DNA of 64,000 nucleotides from positions 186,001 through 250,000 of the forward strand of contig NZ_CP072985.1 in the NCBI RefSeq assembly GCF_024397795.1, in the 5' to 3' direction. Positions 52,399 through 60,529 of the stretch are shown in pieces. The notes under the pieces were generated by a model. That model worked only from the letters and a program-made list of their open reading frames with translations, did not search any database and was not told the DNA's origin. Both the position numbers and the translations under genes were made by a program. Origin of the DNA: Lactobacillus intestinalis. Lineage in GTDB: Bacteria; Bacillota; Bacilli; Lactobacillales; Lactobacillaceae. Within the stretch, counting starts at the first letter, position 1. Every line of letters begins with the position of its first letter.

Positions 52399-53550
52399 AT
52401 GAACAACAAAATTTATATGGATAATGCCGGTACGTCGCCAATGGCTCCGGAAGTTGTAAAGACAATGACTGACATGATGACGAATGTATTTGGTAATGCT
52501 TCAGCTACCAACTTTTATGGGCGTGAAGCAAAGCATGTCTTAGAAGATAGCCGTCATATTTTGGCAGAATCAATTAATGCTGATGATAAGGAAATCATTT
52601 TTACTAGTGGTGGGACCGAAAGTGATAATACCGCTATTATACAAACAGCACTCTCTCGTCAAAATGAAGGTAAGCACATCATTTCAACTAAGTTTGAACA
52701 TGAAGCTGTCTTGCGTCCTCTTGCACGTCTGGAAAAGATGGGCTTTGAGGTAACATATTTAGATGTTGATGAAAATGGTCAAATCAATTTAGATGATTTA
52801 AAGAACGCTCTTCGTCCAGACACTATCCTAGTAACTATCATGATGATAAATAATGAAGTTGGTAGTTTAGAACCAATAAAGGAAATTGGAGAAATTGTTG
52901 CTCCTACTAATGCTTGGTTCCATACCGATGCAGTTCAAGCTTATGGCGAAGTACCAATTGATGTTAAAGATATGAAAATTGACCTTCTTTCAACTTCAGC
53001 ACATAAGTTAAATGGTCCAAAGTTACTCGGATTTTTGTATGAACGTGATGGAATCAATCTTCCTTCATTCTTGTTAGGAGGAGATCAAGAATTAAAGCGT
53101 CGTGCAGGAACTGAAAATGTGCCTGCTATTGCTGGATTTGCAAAGGCAGTAGAATTACACTCAAATAAGGCCATTTTAGCAAATAAAGAACGTTATTTAA
53201 GTTTTAAGCATACTTTAGTTGATGGTTTAAAGAATAATGGCATTGACATTGAAGTGAACGGAAATATTGAAGATCACATGGCTCCGCAAGTTATTAATAT
53301 TTGGTTCAAAGGAATTCGTAGTGACGTTTTATTGACTAATCTCGACTTGGCCGGAATTATTGGTTCAGCTGGTTCAGCATGTACGGCTGGCTCGCTCGAT
53401 CTTTCACATGTTTTGATAGCTATGTATGGAAAGGATAATCCGCGAGTTTGGGAATCATTAAGATTCAGTTTTAGTATTGAAAACACTGTCGATGAAGTAA
53501 ACACAGTGGTTGAGACACTAACTAAAATTATTAAGCGTTTAAAGAAATAA
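52399..53550 (+). CDS. Cysteine desulfurase (NifS/IscS-like)
   Basis: ATG 52399 (MNNKIYMDNAGTSPM) is preferred over the GTG nine bases upstream. The 383-residue PLP enzyme has NASATNFYGREAKHVLEDSR, FTSGGTESDNTAI, WFHTDAVQAYGEVPID, the PLP lysine in STSAHKLNGPKLLGFLY, then RAGTENVPAIAGF and the catalytic Cys in GSAGSACTAGSLDLSHVL. It removes sulfur from cysteine for tRNA thiolation or Fe-S cluster use. It is not next to thiI, mnmA or iscU here. The AG-SA-C-T-AG-S loop is the short type. Confidence 0.93.
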   Translation: MNNKIYMDNAGTSPMAPEVVKTMTDMMTNVFGNASATNFYGREAKHVLEDSRHILAESINADDKEIIFTSGGTESDNTAIIQTALSRQNEGKHIISTKFEHEAVLRPLARLEKMGFEVTYLDVDENGQINLDDLKNALRPDTILVTIMMINNEVGSLEPIKEIGEIVAPTNAWFHTDAVQAYGEVPIDVKDMKIDLLSTSAHKLNGPKLLGFLYERDGINLPSFLLGGDQELKRRAGTENVPAIAGFAKAVELHSNKAILANKERYLSFKHTLVDGLKNNGIDIEVNGNIEDHMAPQVINIWFKGIRSDVLLTNLDLAGIIGSAGSACTAGSLDLSHVLIAMYGKDNPRVWESLRFSFSIENTVDEVNTVVETLTKIIKRLKK

Positions 53551-53748
53551 AATATAAAATGGTCATATTAAGTTATGGCTATTTTTTGTTTGTGAAAAAA
53601 ATCTTTTATTTTTGCTAATTTAGTTGTATAATGTATATTAATAGGGAATAAGTTATAGATTATGCATTTTATTTAAATATATAGGTGTACCTTACTAGCT
53701 TCCATATAACATTTCTACTAATTAGATTTGTATGGAGGTATTATTGAT
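53551..53748 (+). promoter_or_regulatory. Leader with promoter for YeiH-type gene
   Basis: A weak hairpin with T tail at 53565-53587 ends the desulfurase transcript. TATAAT at 53627-53632, preceded by TTG, is a good -10. About 115 bp of leader then precede the TTG start, without a recognisable riboswitch. Confidence 0.5.
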
Positions 53749-54780
53749 TTGTTAAGTATTGTAAAAACTAAACCTTTTTGGATGGCCACTATTATGACCC
53801 TAACGTGTTCAGTTGCGGGGATTTTTTTGGCAAAACTGCCGTATGTCAACTTAATTGGTGCTTTAGTAATTGCACTTTTACTAGGAATTGGATTACAATT
53901 GCTGCCTGCTGGTATTCAAGAAGAAGCGCAGGCTGGGGTAGGATTTATTTCTAATAAGTTTTTGAGATTGGGGATCATCTTGCTAGGCTTTCGCCTTAAT
54001 TTAGAAAAGCTAGCCAGTGCGGGTGTGAAAACTATTTTAGTGGCCGCAATTGCTGTAAGCACAACGATTGCTCTTACTTTTTGGTTAAGTAAGAAGTTTG
54101 GGGCAGAGGATGAATTGGCTGCTCTAACTGCATGTGGATGTGGCGTCTGTGGAGCCGCTGCGGTAATGGGAGTTTCTCCTCAAATTGAGGCTGAAGATGA
54201 AGCTCGCAAAAGAGAAAATGAAGTTCTCGCTGTTGCGGTTGTTTGCGTAATGGGAACTGTCTTCACTTTGCTAGAAATTGTATTAAAGCCAATTTTGGGA
54301 TTAAGCGATGCTCAATTTGGTATTGTAACTGGTGGTTCTCTTCATGAAATTGCGCACGCAATTGCAGCCGGAGGAGCTTTTGGCGACATTAGTTTGGATA
54401 GTGCTTTGATTATGAAATTATCTCGCGTAATTCTTCTGGCTCCGGTAGCTTTAATTATTGGAATTTGGTATCAACGCCGTCTTACTAAAAAAGCAGTGAG
54501 AACCAATGCAAGTGAACCGAAGAAATTACCTGTTCCATGGTTTTTGGTAGGCTTTATTGGAACAAGTATTATGGGCACATTTTTACCATTTTCAGCAGGA
54601 GCAATTGATGCTTTAGTGCAAATTGCTTATATTTTCTTAGGAATGGCAATGGCGGCTTTAGGGATGTCAGTGAACTTCAAGGTTATCTTTCAACGTGGAA
54701 AGGCAGTCTTTGGAGCTGCAGCAATTAGTTCAACATTCTTATTAGTTTTGATGATTGTTATGAGTAAGGTGCTATTTTAG
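53749..54780 (+). CDS. YeiH-family (UPF0324) putative membrane transporter
   Basis: The start is probably TTG 53749 (MLSIVKTKPFW), 10 bp after GGAGG at 53733; a TTG at 53728 would put that site inside the gene. The protein (343 residues) has about ten membrane helices and the family blocks GIQEEAQAGVGFISNKFLRL, TACGCGVCGAAAVMGVSP, GGSLHEIAHAIAAGGAFGDI and LGMAMAALGMSVNF. YeiH proteins are suggested sulfate or anion exporters; the Cys-rich C-G-C-G-V-C-G loop and the HEIAHA motif are characteristic. It follows the cysteine desulfurase gene, which hints at sulfur metabolism. Confidence 0.88.
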   Translation: MLSIVKTKPFWMATIMTLTCSVAGIFLAKLPYVNLIGALVIALLLGIGLQLLPAGIQEEAQAGVGFISNKFLRLGIILLGFRLNLEKLASAGVKTILVAAIAVSTTIALTFWLSKKFGAEDELAALTACGCGVCGAAAVMGVSPQIEAEDEARKRENEVLAVAVVCVMGTVFTLLEIVLKPILGLSDAQFGIVTGGSLHEIAHAIAAGGAFGDISLDSALIMKLSRVILLAPVALIIGIWYQRRLTKKAVRTNASEPKKLPVPWFLVGFIGTSIMGTFLPFSAGAIDALVQIAYIFLGMAMAALGMSVNFKVIFQRGKAVFGAAAISSTFLLVLMIVMSKVLF

Positions 54781-54796
54781 ATAAAGATTTTAAAAA

Positions 54797-54829
54797 AACA
54801 ATCCATTTGAAGTAGATGGATTGTTTTTT
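54797..54829 (+). terminator. Intrinsic terminator
   Basis: AACAATCCAT pairs perfectly with ATGGATTGTT, followed by a T tract. Confidence 0.9.
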
Positions 54830-54920
54830 GTGCATATATTTCTAAAGTATTGACGAATAAAAAGCTAGTGATAGCATGAAAAATGTGGTCAAACATGAAT
54901 TAGTTTCAAAAGGAGTAAAA

Positions 54921-55427
54921 ATGAAAAAGGGAATCATTGCATTAGGAATAAGTTGTTTACTATTGGGAATATTTTCAACAATGCCAATAGCTAAGCCACA
55001 AAGTGTACATGCAGCAAGTACCATGAAATATGGTGCGGATAGAAAGTTTACAGTACCACGTAAAATGCGCGGAACCTGGGTTTCAAGAAGTAAAAAGACT
55101 GCATATAAGAGTTTCAAACTCACAGCCCATACTGTTACCTTTACTGGACTATCGTATTATTATAAAAGATACAATGGAAAATGGAACTTGTATCACATGA
55201 ATGACAGGTGGTATAGCAAGTACATGTATACTATGACAGGTGTTAGAGCTAATAGCTATGCGCAAAAACATCATTGGCTAGCTGCAAGAAAAGATCAAGG
55301 AGGAAAATATTTCTTCAAGCTTGATTGGACAAATGATAATGCCTTTAGCTTTTTCTTAAACAATAAGTCTAAGAAGGTTCTTCATTTTGAAAACGAAAGC
55401 TATAACAACGATTACTACAGAAGATAG
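54921..55427 (+). CDS. Secreted protein with GTW-type domain
   Basis: ATG 54921 follows AAAAGGAG and opens a signal peptide (MKKGIIALGISCLLLGIFST, cleavage near VHA). The 168-residue product carries RKFTVPRKMRGTWVSRSKKT and FKLTAHTVTFTG, the same sequence idea (FTVP/FTMP-x-x-M-x-GTW ... TIGAHTL) found at the C-terminal half of the lipoprotein encoded next. It has no anchor and is basic, so it may bind wall polymers. The function is unknown. It lies 24 bp from the lipoprotein gene and may be co-transcribed. Confidence 0.75.
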   Translation: MKKGIIALGISCLLLGIFSTMPIAKPQSVHAASTMKYGADRKFTVPRKMRGTWVSRSKKTAYKSFKLTAHTVTFTGLSYYYKRYNGKWNLYHMNDRWYSKYMYTMTGVRANSYAQKHHWLAARKDQGGKYFFKLDWTNDNAFSFFLNNKSKKVLHFENESYNNDYYRR

Positions 55428-55451
55428 ATCAAATTCAAGAAAGTGAAATTA

Positions 55452-56528
55452 ATGAAAACAAGAAAAATTTTAACTATTTTAAGCGTGGGTGTCCTTGGTG
55501 CAACTTTGACCGCATGTCAAAACACAAATAAGAAAACTAAGGTCACTTCTGCTCCTAAAACCAGCAAAATTAGTGTGAAGAAGAATATACCTCACAAGTC
55601 GAATAAACCAGGAAATTTGTCACCTAATGGTTTAACTGCTCGGCAAAATGCAAGTGTAATTACCGTATACGGCAGTGAAAAATATGGTAAGGATTGGACA
55701 AAGACACTGAAGAAGGCTGAAGAATCAAATTTGGATATTTCATTCCATAGCCGAGATGATTTTTCTGGAATTGATAAGGGTGAAGGTTACGTTTATCAAG
55801 TTGCTCCAAAGGGTAAGAGTAGTGATACTTACTACACTTTAGATGGAAATGGGAGCAGTCAAGACATCTATTTCTATCAAGGAAATCACTATCTAGGCAG
55901 TGCGACTATCAAGGATATCGTCACTTATTTGAATAAACTCAACAGAGATGATGTTGTGAATAAGCTAGCTGGAAGGGCTAAGATTGGTAATCAAGAAGCT
56001 GATTCTGGTACCGACGATTCTGATTCAAGCAGTCATAAGAATGGCAAGAGCAACATTCCGGGGGATGCCGGGGAATTTACGATGCCAAGTAATATGCAAG
56101 GTACTTGGTATGGATATTATGGAGATAGCTTAGAAGAAATTACGATTGGTGCGCACACACTTAAGAATGAAGGAGGCACTTATCAACTTCATAAACAAAG
56201 TAAAGATTATGATGCGAAATATTCTGAGTCTGTGTTTAAACAAACTGAGCATATCTTAAGGACAGTTTCATATAAAAATCCAAATTATGACTTTGATGGA
56301 ATTGGAACTCAAGGTTGGGTTCAGCCAACTGGTGGCACCGATGTTTATGCACCCCATACTGAAGCTGGGCAAGCTGTAATTGTAAACTACAATACTAGTG
56401 GAGGATTCCGCTCACTCTTGTGGAAGTCACCCGAGTTAGCTAAGAAGAATAAGAATACTCACTTTAGTGATCTTAAGCAACTTGGCGCCTACATTAACGA
56501 TAGTGATGACGATGATTCGGATGATTAA
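55452..56528 (+). CDS. Two-domain lipoprotein of unknown function
   Basis: ATG 55452 gives MKTRKILTILSVGVLGATLT with lipobox LTAC, so it is a membrane-anchored lipoprotein. The N-terminal half (about 60-180: LTARQNASVITVYGSEKYGK, IDKGEGYVYQVAPKGKSS, NKLAGRAKIGNQEADSG) matches the separate lipoprotein at 56645. The C-terminal half (about 215-350: FTMPSNMQGTWYGYYGD, EITIGAHTL) matches the secreted protein at 54921. A Ser/Asp-rich linker joins them and an acidic Asp run ends the protein. It therefore combines both neighbours' domains in one chain. The function is not known. Confidence 0.8.
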   Translation: MKTRKILTILSVGVLGATLTACQNTNKKTKVTSAPKTSKISVKKNIPHKSNKPGNLSPNGLTARQNASVITVYGSEKYGKDWTKTLKKAEESNLDISFHSRDDFSGIDKGEGYVYQVAPKGKSSDTYYTLDGNGSSQDIYFYQGNHYLGSATIKDIVTYLNKLNRDDVVNKLAGRAKIGNQEADSGTDDSDSSSHKNGKSNIPGDAGEFTMPSNMQGTWYGYYGDSLEEITIGAHTLKNEGGTYQLHKQSKDYDAKYSESVFKQTEHILRTVSYKNPNYDFDGIGTQGWVQPTGGTDVYAPHTEAGQAVIVNYNTSGGFRSLLWKSPELAKKNKNTHFSDLKQLGAYINDSDDDDSDD

Positions 56529-56644
56529 ATACCTATTTTTAGTTAAATAAGCAATTTCATTTTCTAGTCCATTTTACTTGAAGAAAGCGCCTTAAATTAA
56601 TTATGATAGAAGTATAAGTATAAATTATTTAAGAGGCGTTAATT

Positions 56645-57190
56645 ATGATTTCGAAAAAAATTACTGCTGGTGTAATGATAACTTTAGCTGCTTTTAGTTT
56701 AGCTGCCTGTCAAAATTCAAGTAAATCAAGTTCTACTTCTTCAACTCCTAAAACTTCTCAAGTGAAAAAAACTACTCTTAAAGCAAGCAATTTAACTGCT
56801 CAACAAAATGCAAGTGCAATTACTTACTATGCTGCTCAAACTTATGGTGGCAGATGGAAGAAGACTTGGAATGCTGCTAAAAAAGATGGTTTAGTCATTT
56901 CTTTCCGCAATCGGAATGCTTTCTCCTTTATTGACAAGGGAAAAGGTTACGTATATCATGCTGCTCCTAAGCGCAAATCCAGTAAAACTTACTACACTAT
57001 GAGGGGTGCGAATGCAAGTGAACGCGTTTACTTTTATGAAGGTAAAAGCTATCTAGGGACTCGAAGTCTAAAAGGAATTGTTAAAGAAATTAATCAAGAC
57101 AAGCAGGTCCAACAAGTTAAGAATTTGGCTAAAAAGACCAAGATTTCGCGTGAAGCTATCGATAGCGGTGCAGATAATAATTCTAAGTAA
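56645..57190 (+). CDS. Lipoprotein, paralogue of neighbouring N-terminal domain
   Basis: The 181-residue product has a signal peptide with lipobox LAAC and a Ser/Thr-rich spacer. A single domain follows (LTAQQNASAITYYAAQTYGG, FIDKGKGYVYHAAPKRKSSK, YFYEGKSYLGTRSLKGIVKE, KKTKISREAIDSG) that follows the N-terminal half of the 55452 lipoprotein block by block. AGAGGCG precedes the ATG. Its own promoter is suggested by a TATAAGTATAAATT stretch about 30 bp upstream. It is extracellular and membrane-anchored; the function is unknown. Confidence 0.8.
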   Translation: MISKKITAGVMITLAAFSLAACQNSSKSSSTSSTPKTSQVKKTTLKASNLTAQQNASAITYYAAQTYGGRWKKTWNAAKKDGLVISFRNRNAFSFIDKGKGYVYHAAPKRKSSKTYYTMRGANASERVYFYEGKSYLGTRSLKGIVKEINQDKQVQQVKNLAKKTKISREAIDSGADNNSK

Positions 57191-57194
57191 AATA

Positions 57195-57223
57195 AAACCT
57201 AGGTTCTAAGAACCTAGGTTTTT
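57195..57223. terminator. Bidirectional intrinsic terminator
   Basis: AAACCTAGGTTCT pairs perfectly with AGAACCTAGGTTT around a minimal loop, between convergent genes. Confidence 0.9.
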
Positions 57224-57228
57224 AATTA

Positions 57229-57510
57229 TCAGTGTAAACTTGTAAAGAAAGTAATTAATCCGAAGATAATTCCGGGGAAGTTGGCGATAAATAGTGGCCA
57301 ATCTTTCTTTTCTCTCAAAATGGCGTATAGCACCCAAATAGTACAGTTAATTGCTGCTACTAGGGGCTGAATAGGATTACCATATTGACCATGTAAATTG
57401 TTCATAATCTGAGGGACATAAGAGACATACATCAAAACTGATAGGACTGATCCAATTCGACCAATCGTTAAAACAGTTTTATCATCTAATGATTTTAATT
57501 TTTTCAACAA
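57229..57510 (-). CDS. SemiSWEET-type sugar transporter
   Basis: The 93-residue protein is a triple-helix bundle, the SemiSWEET half-transporter unit: GRIGSVLSVLMYVSYVPQIM with the conserved P-Q, NPIQPLVAAINCTIWVLYAI with Asn and Trp at the substrate site, and FIANFPGIIFGLITFFTSL. SemiSWEETs form dimers that move sugars passively across the membrane. AAGGAGTGATT precedes the ATG. It diverges from the glycerate kinase gene. The sugar cannot be told from sequence. Confidence 0.9.
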   Translation of the reverse strand: MLKKLKSLDDKTVLTIGRIGSVLSVLMYVSYVPQIMNNLHGQYGNPIQPLVAAINCTIWVLYAILREKKDWPLFIANFPGIIFGLITFFTSLH

Positions 57511-57586
57511 ATCACTCCTTTTTTACATTTTAATGAAAAAGCTCTCTAAATGCAAAAATAGTAAAATGTAGAAGAGGTGAAAAATT

Positions 57587-58717
57587 ATGACGAAATATGT
57601 ACTAGCACCAGATTCATTTAAAGAAAGTATGACAGCAAAAGAAGTTTGTGAGGCTATGGAAAAAGGCATCCTTAAAGCCGATCCAACTGCTGAAATTGTA
57701 AAAGTTCCCATGGCAGATGGAGGCGAAGGAACTGTTGATTCATTAGTTGATGCAACGCATGGCAAGCGCGTTTATTTAAATGTAAAAGGACCTTTGAATC
57801 AAGAGGTTCAAGCTTATTATGGAATTTTGGGCGATAAGAAGACCTCAATTATTGAAATGGCTAAAGCTAGTGGATTAGAGCTGCTTACTCCTAATTTACG
57901 CAATCCTGCCAAGGCCACTACTTATGGAACTGGTCAATTAATTAAAGATGCTCTTGATCAAGGGATGAAGAGAATAATTATTGGTCTTGGGGGAAGCAGT
58001 ACTAATGATGGGGGCGCCGGAATGGCGCAGGCTTTAGGTGCATATTTGCTAGATGAAAAAGGAAATGAACTGACTCCAGGAGGCGGTCAGCTGAATAAGC
58101 TGGCAAAAATTGATATTTCTGAACTCGATCCGCGTCTTCAATCTACTCAAATTATCCTAGCAAGTGATGTCACCAATCCTTTAACTGGTAAAAATGGAGC
58201 CTCGTATGTCTTTGGAAAACAAAAAGGGGCGAATGCATCCTTAATTGAACAACTAGATCAAAATTTATCCCATTATGCTCACATCATTAAACGCGATTTG
58301 GGTAAAGATATCGAAAATCTTCCAGGAGCTGGCGCTGCTGGAGGCCTAGGGGCTGGGTTGATGGCTTTTACTAATGCTCAAATGGAAAAAGGAATTGATT
58401 TAGTAATTAAGTTAACTCACCTAGAAGAAAAGATTCGCCAGGCTGATTATGTTTTTACGGGAGAAGGAGGAACAGACTTTCAAACTAAGTTCGGAAAAGC
58501 TCCCTATGGAGTTGCCCAACTTGCTCAGAGATATCAAAAGCCAGTCTTTTCTTTAGCCGGGTACTTGGGTGATGGGATTGAAGACTTATATCAATATGGT
58601 TTTACGGCTTTCTTTGGTATTTTAGCGCAAGCAAGTAGTTTGGAAGAAGCTTTAAAGAATGGTCCTCAAAATGTAGAAAGAACCACTGAAAATATCGTAC
58701 GAACATTAATGTGCTAG
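57587..58717 (+). CDS. Glycerate kinase (GarK/GlxK family)
   Basis: The 376-residue cytosolic kinase phosphorylates glycerate. Family landmarks are YVLAPDSFKESMTAKEV at the start, KVPMADGGEGTVDSLV, GLGGSSTNDGGAGMAQALGA and GAGAAGGLGAGLMAF, then ADYVFTGEGGTDFQT and GKAPYGVAQLAQ. The length is standard. It follows GAAGAGGTGAAAAATT. The gene is alone between the divergent SemiSWEET and the PSD-like decarboxylase, about 80 bp from the latter. Whether it links to sugar uptake by the adjacent SemiSWEET is only a suggestion. Confidence 0.95.
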   Translation: MTKYVLAPDSFKESMTAKEVCEAMEKGILKADPTAEIVKVPMADGGEGTVDSLVDATHGKRVYLNVKGPLNQEVQAYYGILGDKKTSIIEMAKASGLELLTPNLRNPAKATTYGTGQLIKDALDQGMKRIIIGLGGSSTNDGGAGMAQALGAYLLDEKGNELTPGGGQLNKLAKIDISELDPRLQSTQIILASDVTNPLTGKNGASYVFGKQKGANASLIEQLDQNLSHYAHIIKRDLGKDIENLPGAGAAGGLGAGLMAFTNAQMEKGIDLVIKLTHLEEKIRQADYVFTGEGGTDFQTKFGKAPYGVAQLAQRYQKPVFSLAGYLGDGIEDLYQYGFTAFFGILAQASSLEEALKNGPQNVERTTENIVRTLMC

Positions 58718-58761
58718 GGTTATTTCGTTGCTTTAAAGGGTATCTAGAGATAGGATTAAAG

Positions 58762-58775
58762 TAGAAGCGCTTTTA
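58762..58775 (+). promoter_or_regulatory. Candidate CcpA cre site
   Basis: TAGAAGCGCTTTTA matches the palindromic cre ideal TGAAAGCGCTTTCA at 11 of 14 positions and has the conserved CG centre. It lies 23 bp before the decarboxylase start, next to its ribosome binding site, where binding would block transcription. Confidence 0.4.
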
Positions 58776-58798
58776 GTAAAATAGAAGGAGCGTATACG

Positions 58799-60082
58799 AT
58801 GACTAAACATAGATTTAATGTTGGTAAATGGTTACCAAGTGATCAAGAATTTGAAAATAAGTGGTTGAAGAAGGTTTATAAAGAAGCTGAAAGTGAAGAA
58901 AATCAGCACCTCTTGCCACCAGTGCAAGCTTTAAAGGATTTGATTGAATCTGATCGCTATATTTGGAATTTAGTTCATATGATGTTTGCGGAGATCCCAG
59001 TTAAGGACGTGAATGCGCCTAATGGTGCGCCGCAAGTGCGTGATTATGAACAGTTGCTTTTGGTAATTAACCGGATTATTCAAAGGGCGCCTGAATTTAA
59101 TACGACTGGCTTAGTAGGCACTCCGTTGAACGCTGTTTTAGATTATCCGATGGGCACGCGTGCAGGTTATGTTTTGTTTAATAATCCTAAAGTGAACGAA
59201 AAATTTAAAGGGATTTTGGATTATTGGGGTCATTACTTGCAAAGTGAAGACTCGACTTACGTTTTGAACACTAGCTCTAAAGGATGGCTCTCTCCTTATG
59301 CTCAAAAAGAGATGGCTGAAGAAGCAGAAGGAGAGAGTTTTCTAGATATCTTTAATGTGCGGTCACAAGATGTTGTTCAAAAGTATGGCTTCAAGTCTTG
59401 GGATGACTTCTTTACGCGTACCTTTAAGCCGGGTGTACGTCCAGTAGCAGGAGCAGATGATGATAATGTAATTGCTAATGCATGCGAGTCAGCTCCTTAT
59501 CGGATTGCTCATGATGTTCCAATGAAGGCGAAGTTCTGGATCAAAGGGCAACCATATTCTTTAATAGATTTGCTTCATAATGATCCTTGGACTTCAAAAT
59601 TCGAAGGTGGCACGCTTTATCAAGCATTTTTAAGTGCACTCAGTTATCATCGCTGGAATAGTCCAGTGAGCGGCAAAATAGTTAAAGCATACAATCTTGA
59701 TGGCTCCTATTATGGGGAAGCTCTTAGTCAAGGCTTTGAAAATCCACGCGGAGCTGATCCTGTGGCTGCTAATGATTCACAGGCCTTTTTGACATCGACT
59801 GCTACTAGAGCGGTAATTTTTATTCAAGCAGATAATCCTAAAATTGGACTCATGTGCTTTGTAGCGGTAGGAATGGGCGACGTTTCTAATAATGAAATTA
59901 CTGTTCGTATTGGTCAACATGTAAAAAAGGGTGATCAATTAGGGATGTTCCACTTCGGTGGTTCAACTCATGTGTTATTATTTAGACCTGAAGTAAATGT
60001 AATGTTTGATTTACATGGGCAAGAGCCAGGATTGGATACTCATAACATTAAAGTCCGCGATATTATTGCCCGCGTTGAATAA
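58799..60082 (+). CDS. Phosphatidylserine decarboxylase-like protein with PSDC domain
   Basis: The 427-residue protein has an N-terminal helical PSD-associated domain (about 30-200: LKDLIESDRYIWNLVHMMF and the following RDYEQLLLVINRI) and a C-terminal PSD-type domain (about 230-427: TFKPGVRPVAGADDD, SALSYHRWNSPVSGKIVKA, HFGGSTHVLLF). GGST at 387-390 is the self-cleavage site that yields the pyruvoyl cofactor (LGST in true PSDs). Proteins with this layout include the fungal tryptophan decarboxylase PsiD, so an amino acid rather than a phospholipid may be the substrate. There is no membrane segment. AAGGAG precedes the ATG. Confidence 0.88.
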   Translation: MTKHRFNVGKWLPSDQEFENKWLKKVYKEAESEENQHLLPPVQALKDLIESDRYIWNLVHMMFAEIPVKDVNAPNGAPQVRDYEQLLLVINRIIQRAPEFNTTGLVGTPLNAVLDYPMGTRAGYVLFNNPKVNEKFKGILDYWGHYLQSEDSTYVLNTSSKGWLSPYAQKEMAEEAEGESFLDIFNVRSQDVVQKYGFKSWDDFFTRTFKPGVRPVAGADDDNVIANACESAPYRIAHDVPMKAKFWIKGQPYSLIDLLHNDPWTSKFEGGTLYQAFLSALSYHRWNSPVSGKIVKAYNLDGSYYGEALSQGFENPRGADPVAANDSQAFLTSTATRAVIFIQADNPKIGLMCFVAVGMGDVSNNEITVRIGQHVKKGDQLGMFHFGGSTHVLLFRPEVNVMFDLHGQEPGLDTHNIKVRDIIARVE

Positions 60083-60135
60083 AGCAATTCTTAACTTTTT
60101 CCTGATATACTTTCTTTAGAAAAGGAGTGATTTCA

Positions 60136-60240
60136 GTGAAAAAGCTAGGTAAAATGAGCTTGAGCGCATTATTTGTGAGTGCTTTCGCCGCAGTAGTTGG
60201 AAAATTGTTGACTGACAAAGTTGATAAAGATAATAAATAG
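60136..60240 (+). CDS. Small peptide of 34 residues
   Basis: GTG 60136 follows AAAGGAG by 8 bp, and the frame ends at TAG 60240. The peptide reads MKKLGKMSLSALFVSAFAAV and continues with VGKLLTDKVDKDNK: a short hydrophobic, Ala-rich helix with a basic N-terminus and a charged tail. It could be a small membrane peptide or secreted. A perfect hairpin with a T tract follows, so it has its own 3' end. No homologue is recalled. Confidence 0.55.
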   Translation: MKKLGKMSLSALFVSAFAAVVGKLLTDKVDKDNK

Positions 60241-60258
60241 AGAAAATATCTAAAATTA

Positions 60259-60285
60259 ATGAGTTGAAGCATCAACTCATTTTTT
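60259..60285 (+). terminator. Intrinsic terminator
   Basis: ATGAGTTGA (60259-60267) pairs perfectly with TCAACTCAT (60272-60280), followed by five T residues. Confidence 0.9.
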
Positions 60286-60473
60286 GTTTTTAGTGCTAAT
60301 TTTCACAAGTGCTATTAATAGCATGATAAAATATAAATGTTACAATTTGAATTATAAAGGTTAGAAATTAGCAATTAATATATATAAAGATGCCTATTGT
60401 TCCTTGTATGAGCAAATCGGCTTTTTTTGTTTATAAAACTAACTTTTTTATAAATAGATGTGTTTTTATTGAT

Positions 60474-60479
60474 ATAATT
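60474..60479 (+). promoter_or_regulatory. Promoter -10 of the adhesin gene
   Basis: An extended -10, TGATATAAT with TATAAT at 60474-60479, lies about 50 bp before the adhesin start. The -35 is poor. The rest of the 230-bp gap holds a weak GCC...GGC hairpin with seven T residues near 60392-60429. Confidence 0.5.
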
Positions 60480-60529
60480 AATACTGATTTTGGATGAATA
60501 TAAGAAATTAGGGAGACTGAATTTTAACA

